A DNA stretch of 64,000 nucleotides, taken from NCBI RefSeq assembly GCF_007786475.1, contig NZ_VNJJ01000002.1, forward strand, positions 310,001-374,000. Direction: 5' to 3'. Of this stretch, positions 8,657-17,048 are shown piece after piece. The translations under genes were made by a program, and so were the position numbers. The DNA comes from Cohnella terricola. GTDB lineage: Bacteria > Bacillota > Bacilli > Paenibacillales > Paenibacillaceae. The notes under the pieces were generated by a model. That model was given only the letters and a program-made list of their open reading frames with translations. It made no database searches and was not told the origin of the DNA. Every line of letters starts with the position of its first letter. Within the stretch, counting starts at the first letter, position 1.

Positions 8657-10261
8657 TTACTTGTACAACGAGCTGAAGCGGATGATTTCGTCCGGGTAGA
8701 AAATGTACCCTTTCACATCTTTGTTCAGTCCCGCGATCAAATTGCTTTCATACAGGTACGCCCAAGGAGAGTCGGCCGTAACCTGCGCTTGCACTTGTTT
8801 GTACAGATCGGTGCGTTTCGCATTATCAGGCTCCTTGTTGGCTTGCGCCAGCAGATCGTCCACTGTCTTGCTGGAGTAACCCGTGTAGTTGGACGCTCCC
8901 TTGCTGTCCAAGAGGAATCCGTAATGATACGAAGGATCGTTGACCAGCGACGTGTATTTACCCAAGTAAGCCGCGGCGTTCTTATTGTTGATCAGCTCGC
9001 GGTATTGCGCCGGAGCCACTTTGTTGATGTTCATCGTTACGCCGATTTTTTCAAGCTCCGCTTTAAGCAGAACGGCAATGTCTTCATAGTCTTGCGTCGA
9101 CGAGTTCACGGTCAGATCGAACGTAAAGCCCTTTTCCAAGCCCGCTTCCTTCAGAAGAGCTTTCGCTTTCTCTGGATCATAGCTGTACGGATAGGCGTCG
9201 GCGCTAAAGGCTGGCGATCTGCTCGAGATCGAGCTCTTGAGAGGCGAAGCTTGGCCGTATGCCACGTCCTTGATCAGCTTCTGCTGGTCGATCACGTAGT
9301 TGATCGCTTCTCTGACTTTTAATTGGTCGAACGGTTTGAACTTCGCGTTCATGCCCAGGTATACGATCCGGTTCGAAGATTCCGAGCTGATCGTCAGGTT
9401 GTCTTTCTTGGACAGGCTTTCCACGTCTTTCGCAGGGATGTCGAGCGCGACGTCTACATCTCCTTTTCCAAGGAACAATTCGCGGTTGGATGCCTCGGCT
9501 ACGAATTTGACGATGACTTTGTCGACTTTCGGAACGCCCTTCCAATAGTCTTTGTTCGCTACGAATACTGCTTCAGTGGCTGGATCCCACTTCTCCAGCT
9601 TAAACGCGCCGGAGCCAGCGGAATGCTGCGCCAAGTAGTCGTCCGGGTTGTTCTTAGCGATCGAAGGATCGACGATGGAGAACGTGAAGGTCGCCAGATA
9701 TTTCAGGAACAAGTGATTCGGGTTTGCCAGGGTGAATTCTACCGTCCTGTCGTCGATCTTCTTGACCGATGTCAGGCCGGAGAGCTCGTACAGGGAACCG
9801 CCTTCGCCTTTCGTCTGTACCCGTTCGAAGGAGTAGACGACGGCATCCGCGTTTACCGGCTCGCCGCTTTGGAACTTCGCGTCGTCGCGCAGCTTGAAAG
9901 TGTATGTCTTCAAGTCGTCGGATACGGTCCAAGATTCGGCAAGCGAAGGAACGATTAGATCCGTGCGACCGATCGTCTTGCCGTCTTTCTCTTCCGTGCC
10001 GCTCGTGACGAGTTGGTCATACAGAGCGAATGCATAAGACGCAGAGGTAAAATCGCCCGCATCATGAGGGTCCATCGTTTGTCCCGCGCCCTGGGAGTAA
10101 GCGATCGTAATCGTATCGCCCCCAGCGGGTTTGGAAGGCTGAGCCTCTCCGGAAGCGCTCGGGCTAGCGTTATTCTTTGGGTTTGCGCTTTTGGCGCAGC
10201 CGGCCAGCAGCAGTATTGCGAGCATGGCGGAAATTACGATGAGAAGTTTTTGTCTTTTCAT
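8657..10261 (-). CDS. Peptide ABC transporter substrate-binding lipoprotein (SBP_bac_5)
   Basis: A 534-residue lipoprotein. Starting at the ATG preceded by AGGAGTGG, residues 1-22 form a signal peptide with lipobox LLLAGC. The mature part shows the family 5 pattern: TIAYSQGAGQTMDPHDAGDF, WTVSDDLKTYTFKLRDDAKF and a C-terminal Asn/Gly-rich lobe. It captures peptides (or nickel, or opines; not decidable here) outside the membrane and delivers them to the two permeases encoded upstream. Confidence 0.92.
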   Translation of the reverse strand: MKRQKLLIVISAMLAILLLAGCAKSANPKNNASPSASGEAQPSKPAGGDTITIAYSQGAGQTMDPHDAGDFTSASYAFALYDQLVTSGTEEKDGKTIGRTDLIVPSLAESWTVSDDLKTYTFKLRDDAKFQSGEPVNADAVVYSFERVQTKGEGGSLYELSGLTSVKKIDDRTVEFTLANPNHLFLKYLATFTFSIVDPSIAKNNPDDYLAQHSAGSGAFKLEKWDPATEAVFVANKDYWKGVPKVDKVIVKFVAEASNRELFLGKGDVDVALDIPAKDVESLSKKDNLTISSESSNRIVYLGMNAKFKPFDQLKVREAINYVIDQQKLIKDVAYGQASPLKSSISSRSPAFSADAYPYSYDPEKAKALLKEAGLEKGFTFDLTVNSSTQDYEDIAVLLKAELEKIGVTMNINKVAPAQYRELINNKNAAAYLGKYTSLVNDPSYHYGFLLDSKGASNYTGYSSKTVDDLLAQANKEPDNAKRTDLYKQVQAQVTADSPWAYLYESNLIAGLNKDVKGYIFYPDEIIRFSSLYK

Positions 10262-10289
10262 TATGCGTCCACTCCTGATGTTAGTTTTT

Positions 10290-11165
10290 CTATTTGAATT
10301 TGGTCTTGGAATTGCGGCCATGCGGATCGAACGCGTCGCGCAAACCGTCTCCAAGCAAGATAAAGCCGAATATCGTAGAAGCGATGGCGATGCCCGGGAA
10401 TACGGTCATCCACCATTCTCCGGATATGATATACCCCCGTCCGTAGGAGATCATCGCTCCCCATTCGGCGGTAGGCGGCCTTACTCCGAGGCCGATAAAG
10501 CTAAGGCTTGACGTGGTCAGCACGGCTGAACCGAGCGCTAGCGTAATTTGCACGATGAGAGGCGCGAACGCATTGGGCAGTACATGCTTGAAAAGAATTG
10601 CTTTATTCCGCACGCCCAACGCTCTGCCGGCTTCGATAAATTCTTTTTCCTTAATGACGACTGTTTGCCCGTACATCAATCTGGCGAATTCCGGAATCGC
10701 CACGATTCCGACCGCCAGTAATGCGCCGGTCAGTCCCGGGCCGATCGAGGCGGCGAGCGCCATCGCCAGAATCAAGGACGGGAAAGCGAGCAGCGTATCC
10801 ATGACGCGCATGATCACGTTCCCCAGCTTGCCTCCGAAGAAACCGGCTATCGCTCCAAGCGGAATCCCTACCGAGCAAGCGATCCCGATCGAGACGATGC
10901 CTGTCCATACGGTGACCCTCGCCCCGTATAGAATTCGGCTCAGAATATCCCTGCCGAAATTATCGGTGCCGAACCAATGCGACAGATTCGGCGATTGCAG
11001 CTTGTCTTCCGTTCGGATTTCATTCGGCCCGTAAGGGGCAATCCATGGAGCAAGCAAAGCAAGCAAGACCCACAACAATACCAATATCAGACCAAACAAG
11101 ACAAGCTTTCTAGCTAGGATCTTCCCTGCTTGCTCCCTGATCGACTTCCATCTCGACTTATTCAT
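10290..11165 (-). CDS. Peptide ABC transporter permease (DppC type)
   Basis: A 291-residue inner-membrane permease with an N-terminal OppC-type segment, six hydrophobic helices and the motif HWFGTDNFGRDILSRILYGA typical of DppC/OppC. The EAA-like coupling loop (EFIEAGRALGVRNKAIL) contacts the ATPases. It overlaps the preceding permease gene by eight bases, consistent with translational coupling. Confidence 0.92.
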   Translation of the reverse strand: MNKSRWKSIREQAGKILARKLVLFGLILVLLWVLLALLAPWIAPYGPNEIRTEDKLQSPNLSHWFGTDNFGRDILSRILYGARVTVWTGIVSIGIACSVGIPLGAIAGFFGGKLGNVIMRVMDTLLAFPSLILAMALAASIGPGLTGALLAVGIVAIPEFARLMYGQTVVIKEKEFIEAGRALGVRNKAILFKHVLPNAFAPLIVQITLALGSAVLTTSSLSFIGLGVRPPTAEWGAMISYGRGYIISGEWWMTVFPGIAIASTIFGFILLGDGLRDAFDPHGRNSKTKFK

Positions 11166-12168
11166 ATCTCACCCGGGGATCAAGCACCCCATACAGCAAT
11201 TCGACCACAAGATTGAGAATGCCGTACAGCACGGCGCTAATGAGCGTCATCGCTTGAATCGGCGCGTAATCCGCGGATAGTATCGACTCCGTAACGTAAT
11301 TGCCGATGCCCGGCCACACGAAGATCGTCTCCGTAATGACGGCCCCTCCTAGCAAGTAGCCGAATTGAAGGCCGATGACCGTCAGCGTCGGAATAAGCGA
11401 ATTAATGAGCCCGTGCTTATATATGACGGCCCGCTCGGACAAACCCTTTGCCCTGGCGGTTCTCATGAAGTCCTGACGGATCACTTCGAGCATGCTTGCC
11501 CGGATCATCTTGGTCACGATCGCCATTGTACCCATGCTAAGACATAATGCGGGAAGCAGGAGGTGCAGCAGCGAATCCTTCAGCGCTACTATGTCCCAGC
11601 TAAGCAAGCTGTCCAACACGTATAGTCCAGTGATGTCGGTAGGAGGATTGATCCCTCCGCTAATCCGCCCGATAGGAGCAGGCAGCCAACCAAGCTTCGC
11701 ATAGAACATCGTGATTAGAAGCAACCCGAGCCAGAAGATCGGAACGGAAGAACCGAGAATGGATAACACGCGGGCGATATGATCGAAGATCGAATTTTGT
11801 CTGGAAGCTGCGAGAATCCCTAGCGGAATAGCAACGATCAAGGCGATCGCCATACTGGCTAGCGTCAGCTCCAGCGTAGCCGGAAACCGGGTGATGAAGT
11901 CCGAGGCTACGGAATGCCCGGTATGCCAGGCAAAACCAAGATCGCCATGTGCCAATTGTTTGACGTAATCCCACAACTGAACCCAAAGCGGATCGTTAAG
12001 CCCGTATTGCTCCCGGACTTTTTCCACGAATTCCGGCAGAGCCTGCTCCCCTGTAATCATCAGAGCGGGATCACCCGGCAATACCCGAGTCAAGATGAAG
12101 GTGATCAGGATGATTCCGATCACGCTTGGAACCATCATAGCTATACGTCTTAAAGCATACGTAAGCAA
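11158..12168 (-). CDS. Peptide ABC transporter permease (DppB type)
   Basis: A 336-residue permease starting RRIAMMVPSVIGIILITF, the usual DppB N-terminal helix, then TRVLPGDPA, several membrane helices and the coupling loop RQDFMRTARAKGLSERAVI. It starts at TTG (12166-12168), with AAGGAGG ten bases upstream. It is the first transporter gene after the TetR gene, 28 bases away. Confidence 0.92.
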   Translation of the reverse strand: MLTYALRRIAMMVPSVIGIILITFILTRVLPGDPALMITGEQALPEFVEKVREQYGLNDPLWVQLWDYVKQLAHGDLGFAWHTGHSVASDFITRFPATLELTLASMAIALIVAIPLGILAASRQNSIFDHIARVLSILGSSVPIFWLGLLLITMFYAKLGWLPAPIGRISGGINPPTDITGLYVLDSLLSWDIVALKDSLLHLLLPALCLSMGTMAIVTKMIRASMLEVIRQDFMRTARAKGLSERAVIYKHGLINSLIPTLTVIGLQFGYLLGGAVITETIFVWPGIGNYVTESILSADYAPIQAMTLISAVLYGILNLVVELLYGVLDPRVRYE

Positions 12169-12196
12169 CGCCCGTCATCCTCCTTGCACATAGTTG

Positions 12197-12796
12197 TCAT
12201 AGGCCGAGCAACCCGAAAAATTCAAATCGTACCGTCTCCGCAGCCATCTGCTCGACCGTTCTTTCGCCGATATCCGATTGAGGAGATATCGGGCCGAACA
12301 ACCATCTTGCGACGATGCCTTCGATCAGACTGACCAGCAGCGCCGCCCGAATGTGCAAGTCTGTCGACTCCGGAAGCATTCCAAGTTCCACGGCCCGCTG
12401 AATGTTAGTTTTGAACGCTTCTTCCATTTCGATGCGCATGTCCCGAAAAGCTTTGCGAATCGCTTCTTCTTCGCCATTGCCCGTCAGCAGCAGTTCCATA
12501 AAGTAACGATTCTCCTGAGCGAATCGGAATATATCGGCCAAGAGGCGTTCGGAGCCCTTGACCATTTCCTCGACGGAACCGACGCCGCTCCGGTAACCCC
12601 GCTGAATTACTTTAAGCAACCGCTCCCTTCCGTTCTGGATGATTTCAAGAGCAATGGCTTCTTTGCTTTTGAAGTACCAATAGAAAGTTCCTTGCGCTAC
12701 GCCCGCTTGATTCACGATATCCGAGATCTTCGTATTCTGGTAACCGTACTTAGCAAAACGCTCCACCGCGATATCCAACAATTGCGATTTTCTCAA
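12197..12796 (-). CDS. TetR family repressor, probable regulator of the peptide ABC operon
   Basis: A 199-residue TetR-family protein. The DNA-binding domain is at residues 5-50 (LLDIAVERFAKYGYQNTKIS, AGVAQGTFYWYFKSKEAI), followed by a helical ligand domain. The coordinates use the TTG at 12796, but its ribosome site is weak. An in-frame ATT at 12829 is preceded by AAGGG at good spacing and would add 11 residues (MTSVNQPTQRD). As the first gene of the operon with a palindromic operator just after the promoter, it likely represses itself and the transporter. The ligand is unknown. Confidence 0.88.
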   Translation of the reverse strand: MRKSQLLDIAVERFAKYGYQNTKISDIVNQAGVAQGTFYWYFKSKEAIALEIIQNGRERLLKVIQRGYRSGVGSVEEMVKGSERLLADIFRFAQENRYFMELLLTGNGEEEAIRKAFRDMRIEMEEAFKTNIQRAVELGMLPESTDLHIRAALLVSLIEGIVARWLFGPISPQSDIGERTVEQMAAETVRFEFFGLLGL

Positions 12797-12850
12797 ATCC
12801 CGCTGAGTAGGCTGATTTACGCTTGTAATGGCATATCCCTTCTTCCAGAT

Positions 12851-12864
12851 TGACTGGTCAGTCA
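12851..12864. promoter_or_regulatory. Palindromic TetR-type operator
   Basis: A perfect inverted repeat, TGACTG-GT-CAGTCA, begins a few bases downstream of the predicted transcription start of the TetR-led operon. This is a typical repressor position. The match to this TetR protein is inferred from position. Confidence 0.65.
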
Positions 12865-12877
12865 GTTATGTTTTTAT

Positions 12878-12906
12878 ATCTTATCGGTATAGTCGGTATT
12901 TGTCAA
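12878..12906 (-). promoter_or_regulatory. SigA-type promoter of the TetR-peptide ABC operon
   Basis: On the minus strand a consensus -35 TTGACA (12901-12906) is separated by 17 bases from -10 TAAGAT (12878-12883). Confidence 0.75.
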
Positions 12907-12911
12907 CAGAA

Positions 12912-12953
12912 AATAAAAGGATTGTCCAGCTCTTCAAGACAGAGCGGACAATC
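12912..12953 (-). terminator. Terminator of the LCP gene
   Basis: GATTGTCC pairs with GGACAATC, with an inner GCTCT/AGAGC stem, then CCTTTTATTTT on the minus strand, 16 bases after the LCP stop codon. Confidence 0.8.
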
Positions 12954-12968
12954 GCTAGAATGATCGCA

Positions 12969-14036
12969 TTATTTCATGATGCCGAAGACGTCTTCGACTC
13001 GAAGGGAAGTGTCCGGCGCCAGCCCGACCTCGGAACGTAAAGCGGACAAAGCTTGTCTGAGATCATCGGCGTTCGCGTAGACGAAAGGACTTGACCATTG
13101 GGCTTCCAACTGAAGGGAGCGAATCGTATTCGGCTTGATTTTCGGGAAGTTCAGCACCCACTGGCGCAGATCCGATTCCGGAACATCGGTCTTCACGTTA
13201 TCGCCGATGATGTCCAATATTTTTCCCCACTGCGTCATTCCGTTTAACGTCCCCAGCTTGTCCACGATTTGTTTGATCACGATCTGCTGCCGTTGGTTAC
13301 GGGCAAAGTCCGACGACTCCCGGGTTCCTTGATTCGATTTACGGTAACGCACGAAATCGAGCACGCCCTGCCCGTCGAGCTTCTGCAATCCTTTCTTCAA
13401 ATCGATGGACGTCCCGTCCGCCTTATCCACGTACTTCATGTCCATGTCGACGTCGATTTCCAGCCCTCCGAGTGCATCCACGACTTGGCGTAGGACATCG
13501 AAATTGACGACGGCCATATGATCGAGCGGCAGTCCCGTTTGATCGCTGAAAAATTGCTTCACATTGGGGATAACCGTCTCTTTATCCTTGATATAGAAAT
13601 ACGGATAATAGTAATTGGCTTTGCGTGAAGGCAGCGATTTCGTTTTCATTAACAAATCCCGTGGTATGGACAACATACTCGCCGAACGGGTATCTGGATT
13701 AAAAGCCACTAACATCAGAACGTCTGTATTCATAGCGCCGCCGCTTCCGTCCCGGCTGTCGACCCCCGCAAGCAGAAAAGTCACGGGTTTGATCGATTCG
13801 CCCGCCTCGATCTCCTCATCCTCCGCCGTCGCATTCCCGTTCAACGGCGATTGGCCGTTCGAGTTCGCGGACATCCGATGGATCGCGGAATCCGCCTTGT
13901 TGATTAAAAATCCCGCATAACTCCCAGCTCCGATGAGGAGAACCCCGATCACGATCGAGGCGATCGTCAGAACTCTTCGAGTCATGCTCTTGTTTTTCCG
14001 GTTTTTCTTGGTTTTCTTACTTTGCGAATCCGTCAT
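12969..14036 (-). CDS. LytR-CpsA-Psr (LCP) family cell-wall polymer ligase
   Basis: A 355-residue protein: short basic cytoplasmic tail (KKTKKNRKNK), one membrane helix (RVLTIASIVIGVLLIGAGSY), then an extracellular LCP domain from about residue 85. Hallmarks are LLAGVDSRDG, DVLMLVAFNPDT, SIPRDLLM, a QVVDALGGLEIDVD segment and an arginine-rich VRYRKSNQGTRESSDFARNQ. The family transfers teichoic acids or other anionic glycopolymers from lipid carriers to peptidoglycan. The start was chosen because GGAGGA lies just upstream of the ATG at 14036. Confidence 0.9.
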   Translation of the reverse strand: MTDSQSKKTKKNRKNKSMTRRVLTIASIVIGVLLIGAGSYAGFLINKADSAIHRMSANSNGQSPLNGNATAEDEEIEAGESIKPVTFLLAGVDSRDGSGGAMNTDVLMLVAFNPDTRSASMLSIPRDLLMKTKSLPSRKANYYYPYFYIKDKETVIPNVKQFFSDQTGLPLDHMAVVNFDVLRQVVDALGGLEIDVDMDMKYVDKADGTSIDLKKGLQKLDGQGVLDFVRYRKSNQGTRESSDFARNQRQQIVIKQIVDKLGTLNGMTQWGKILDIIGDNVKTDVPESDLRQWVLNFPKIKPNTIRSLQLEAQWSSPFVYANADDLRQALSALRSEVGLAPDTSLRVEDVFGIMK

Positions 14037-14141
14037 CATATCCTCCATAGCGAGACCAATCTTCCATCGCGTCATCTAAAGAAATCGAATCACAGTAAAA
14101 TTGACGAATTAAAGGAAGGTCAAGTTGCAATCATACGAAAC

Positions 14142-14172
14142 AGGCCGTCCCGAAGTCCCTTCGGAACGGCCT
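14142..14172 (-). terminator. Terminator of yerB
   Basis: AGGCCGTTCCGAAG pairs with CTTCGGGACGGCCT across a 3-base loop, followed by GTTTCG, 11 bases after the yerB stop codon. Confidence 0.85.
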
Positions 14173-14183
14173 CCATACCATTA

Positions 14184-15242
14184 TTACTGATAGGTGACAT
14201 GCTTGTCCATGGCGGACGAATTCGGCACGACGTGATAATAAGTCACTCCGGGCAGGAACGGCAGCTCCTCGCCATCCTTCACGAGACGGATGACGTCGCC
14301 TTCTTTACGTTCCCAGCGGCATGGAATCACCTTGCCCTGCTGGAACAGAATCGCTTCCCCGCCGCTGTCCAGATCGACGACCAGACGGCCGACATCGTCT
14401 TTGATATCGTGCTTCGCCGATAAGACGACGAGATTCGTTGCGGACAACTGCTCGTCGTTATTTTTGTCGATGTGCGGACTGTCGTTGATGGAACGGAAGT
14501 AGAGCGCTTTCGAGCTATCGTAGGCGTAAGAAACCTTATAATTCGACAGTTGGAACTTAATGTCGATCTGATTGGCCGATTCGGCCGTCGCCAGCGCAGG
14601 CGGTACACTATCGAATTTCAAGACGGGCACGATGGCCGTATCCTTGTACTTGCGCTTCTCAGCTCCAGCGCGGAGCTTCTCGAGCGTCGAGTAGACGTTG
14701 TGCGGCGCTTTGCGGGTTTTGTCCCGGTAGAAGTAAGCGCCCGCATTCGTAATCTCGTCGAGATCTTCCTTGTGCTGCTTCTGCAGAATGGCGAAAGCGT
14801 CGTTGCTTGCGCCTACGTGGACGAGCACGCCACTGTAAAATTCGCCGACTTGGATGAAATAAGGCCGAATGCTGCGAATCGGTCCGATCGGGTCCGTAAA
14901 CTCTTTGCTCTGGAACACGGCCACAAGGCGGGTAATGCCGCCTTCTGCAAGCAGTTCCCATACAGTGTCAGCCTGCGTTAGCCCGGATTGCGGCCTGGCC
15001 GGGGCAAGGTTATTGATCATGACCGAGAACGGACGGTTCGTGACTTCCTTCTCCACAGGCAAACCCGTCAAGGGAGCCAGTAAGTACGGGATTGGAGGGG
15101 CTGTATCGGTCGGAGATTCGGAAGCGCTCGCCGTCGAAATGTCGGTCTCAGTCGGCTTGGCCGTCTCTTTCGAACAAGCGGTCAACCCTACGAGCGCGGC
15201 GGCAAGCGTAAGTTGCATCGCGAATCTCATTCGTTGCGTCAT
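14184..15242 (-). CDS. yerB: YerB-like DUF3048 lipoprotein
   Basis: A 352-residue exported lipoprotein. The lipobox is VGLTAC at about residues 18-23, followed by a low-complexity Ser/Thr/Ala linker. The DUF3048 N-terminal domain has PLTGLPVEKEVTNRPFSVMI, ARPQSGLTQADTVWELLAEG and GPIRSIRPYF. The C-terminal DUF3048 domain ends in a VTYYHVVPNSS-type segment. The role of the family is not established. ATG at 15242 follows GGGAG at seven bases. The usual neighbour yerC is 12.5 kb away. Confidence 0.88.
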   Translation of the reverse strand: MTQRMRFAMQLTLAAALVGLTACSKETAKPTETDISTASASESPTDTAPPIPYLLAPLTGLPVEKEVTNRPFSVMINNLAPARPQSGLTQADTVWELLAEGGITRLVAVFQSKEFTDPIGPIRSIRPYFIQVGEFYSGVLVHVGASNDAFAILQKQHKEDLDEITNAGAYFYRDKTRKAPHNVYSTLEKLRAGAEKRKYKDTAIVPVLKFDSVPPALATAESANQIDIKFQLSNYKVSYAYDSSKALYFRSINDSPHIDKNNDEQLSATNLVVLSAKHDIKDDVGRLVVDLDSGGEAILFQQGKVIPCRWERKEGDVIRLVKDGEELPFLPGVTYYHVVPNSSAMDKHVTYQ

Positions 15243-15374
15243 GCTCATTCTCCCTTCGCTTGTATGTACTCTATCATTAAACCATACGAGCACATCGGGA
15301 AAAAGATAGAAATTAAAAAGTTTGCTTTGGATTGGGTCGATTCAAAGCGAAAAAAAGGCGAATTCTTCAGGATT

Positions 15375-15464
15375 TTATTGGAAGCGATACACTTTCCAGA
15401 GGCCGTCGGCTTTTACGAAAATGTAATCCCCGGTACCCACGCTACGGCTAATATATACGGCTCC
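15375..15464 (-). pseudogene. Possible 3' remnant of a decayed gene
   Basis: A stop-bounded frame of 29 codons reads ...AVYISRSVGTGDYIFVKAD, GLWKVYRFQ, then a stop. The alternating hydrophobic pattern and aromatic-rich end look like the C-terminus of an extracellular beta-rich domain. There is no start codon with a ribosome site, and a stop lies directly upstream. I cannot name a parent family. It could also be chance. Confidence 0.3.
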
Positions 15465-15564
15465 ATGACTGCAATTTCATCCTCTCACTACATTCAAATA
15501 TCTAGACGCAATTAATTCACCAAAAGTTTGATTTTAAAGTGGGTTCTTTGGGAAGCCTCGTACG

Positions 15565-15815
15565 TCCCTGACGGTCCTTATGAGTGTGTTCGCTCCATTT
15601 AGCGATGTTTTTCATCGTACTTGCTCCCCATCAGCGCCCCGCGAGGCGGAAGTACGATGTTTCTCATCACTAATCACCCCCTGAGGCGAATAAAAAGTGG
15701 AGGCTCGTTCCTCTTAGCGATGTTTTTCATCGTACCTGCTCCCCATCAGAGCCCCACAAGGCGGAAGTACGATGTTTCTCATCACTAATCACCCCAAGAA
15801 CCAAAAAACGAAAAG
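15565..15815. repeat. Second copy of the 113-bp-type intergenic repeat
   Basis: Two units begin near 15591 and 15705, 114 bases apart. They are near-identical to the pair at 1091-1330, including the GATG/CATC hairpins, the CACTAATCACCCC ends and the left flank. The 660-base gap 15243-15903 otherwise holds only the possible remnant at 15375-15464. Confidence 0.85.
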
Positions 15816-15903
15816 GATGAAGACCTGCTTCACCCCCGGAAACTTATAAATTCTATAGTGTTTAATTGAAGATTATCCCTTTCGTCTGGGAACCTTCGTA
15901 TTC

Positions 15904-16725
15904 TTAAATGCTCCAATGCTGCCAATCTTGCTGGCGCTTCTCGTGACTGGCCAGCCACTCGGTCGTGGATTGATAAAGCTCCGCTTTATGTTCTCCTCTG
16001 GAGTAAGTGTGGTCGGCCTGAAACAATATATTTTTGTCGCAGCGGCTCTCGCCCCTCAGCCAGAACGTCTTCTCCAGCAGGAAGCTGTAATCGGTCGGTA
16101 TGACGTCGTCTGAAGTCCCGTGGGCGATAAACACGTCGCCCTGAAACTTCCGGGCTTCCTGGAAAGGCTGATGCTGCTGCAGCGATTCGAAAAATTCGGG
16201 CTTTAACGGATAGCCGTGGTAATCTGCCGAGCCTTTTTTCACCGTCTCGTCGTATACTTCCCGTCCTACAATCTTCACGATATCGTTAAAAGGGTACGCG
16301 ACCGGAGACCACAATGCCAGCGACTTGACCCGGCGATCCTTCGTTCCCGTCAGAAGCGCGACCGCTCCTCCAAGGCTGTGGCCGAGCAACGTCACCCTGA
16401 GCGGATCGACGCAATCGAGCCCAAGCCCATAGTCCAGCACGGAGCGCGTCTGGGCGATCATGGAATCGAGGCCGTGTTCGCCGTATATCCCGTCGCTCTC
16501 TCCGCAACCCGCGTAATCGAAACGGATGACAAGATAACCTTTGCGGGCTAGTATTCTGCTGGCCAGCAAGAACAACCGGTCGACGCCGATCCGGCTGCCG
16601 ATGAAACCGTGGCAAATGACCACCAGAGGCATTTTTTTCTCCGGGCAAGCGCCATCTAGGTTCGGATAATGAATGGTTGCCGCTAGAGAGAGATCTTCGT
16701 GTCGGATCGTGATCGGTTTTTCCAT
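15904..16725 (-). CDS. Alpha/beta hydrolase (esterase/acyl hydrolase type)
   Basis: A 273-residue alpha/beta hydrolase: oxyanion region VICHGFIGS near residue 37, nucleophile elbow GHSLGGAVALL with Ser at about residue 116, acid in HGTSDDVIP near residue 206, and catalytic histidine in FQADHTYSRG near residue 242. No signal peptide. It resembles cytoplasmic carboxylesterases; the substrate is unknown. ATG is preceded by GAGGAATACAAG. It may act with the GH43 gene upstream, removing acyl groups from imported sugars, but this is only contextual. Confidence 0.8.
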   Translation of the reverse strand: MEKPITIRHEDLSLAATIHYPNLDGACPEKKMPLVVICHGFIGSRIGVDRLFLLASRILARKGYLVIRFDYAGCGESDGIYGEHGLDSMIAQTRSVLDYGLGLDCVDPLRVTLLGHSLGGAVALLTGTKDRRVKSLALWSPVAYPFNDIVKIVGREVYDETVKKGSADYHGYPLKPEFFESLQQHQPFQEARKFQGDVFIAHGTSDDVIPTDYSFLLEKTFWLRGESRCDKNILFQADHTYSRGEHKAELYQSTTEWLASHEKRQQDWQHWSI

Positions 16726-16858
16726 CTTGTATTCCTCATTTCCTTAAATTCCGATTAGTTTAGTATGAATTAAAATTAACATCTCCGCATTCTCCTGTCA
16801 ACCCTCAAACTTCATGCTTTCGAATAAGCCCGTAAAACTAATATGGACAAAGAAAATA

Positions 16859-16904
16859 GAGGCTATCCTTTGGTCGTCTGCAAGACGACTTATAGGACAG
16901 CCCC
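16859..16904 (-). terminator. Long nested stem-loop, probable terminator of the sugar operon
   Basis: An outer stem (GGGGCTGTCCT with AGGATAGCCTC) encloses a perfect inner hairpin (GTCGTCT-TGC-AGACGAC) and is followed on the minus strand by TATTTTC. It lies 145 bases after the GH43 stop codon. A second hairpin (AGGATGAA/TTCATCCT) is at 16991-17022. The gap 16726-17048 has no convincing gene. Confidence 0.6.
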
Positions 16905-17048
16905 ATCGCATCTATCGCTAGCCAGGGCGAAGACGCCAGGTGGCATCGTTCTTGTCTTCGGAAACTTCTCATTTTTCTTCCTATCTCGGCAGGATGAATG
17001 TTGGATCGCGAAGCTTCATCCTTACTTCCCGCCATTCCTAACGCAATT

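Noticed and set aside
16838-17035. Short minus-strand frame after the GH43 gene
   Set aside because: It coincides with nested hairpins of the likely terminator region and has no recognisable protein features.
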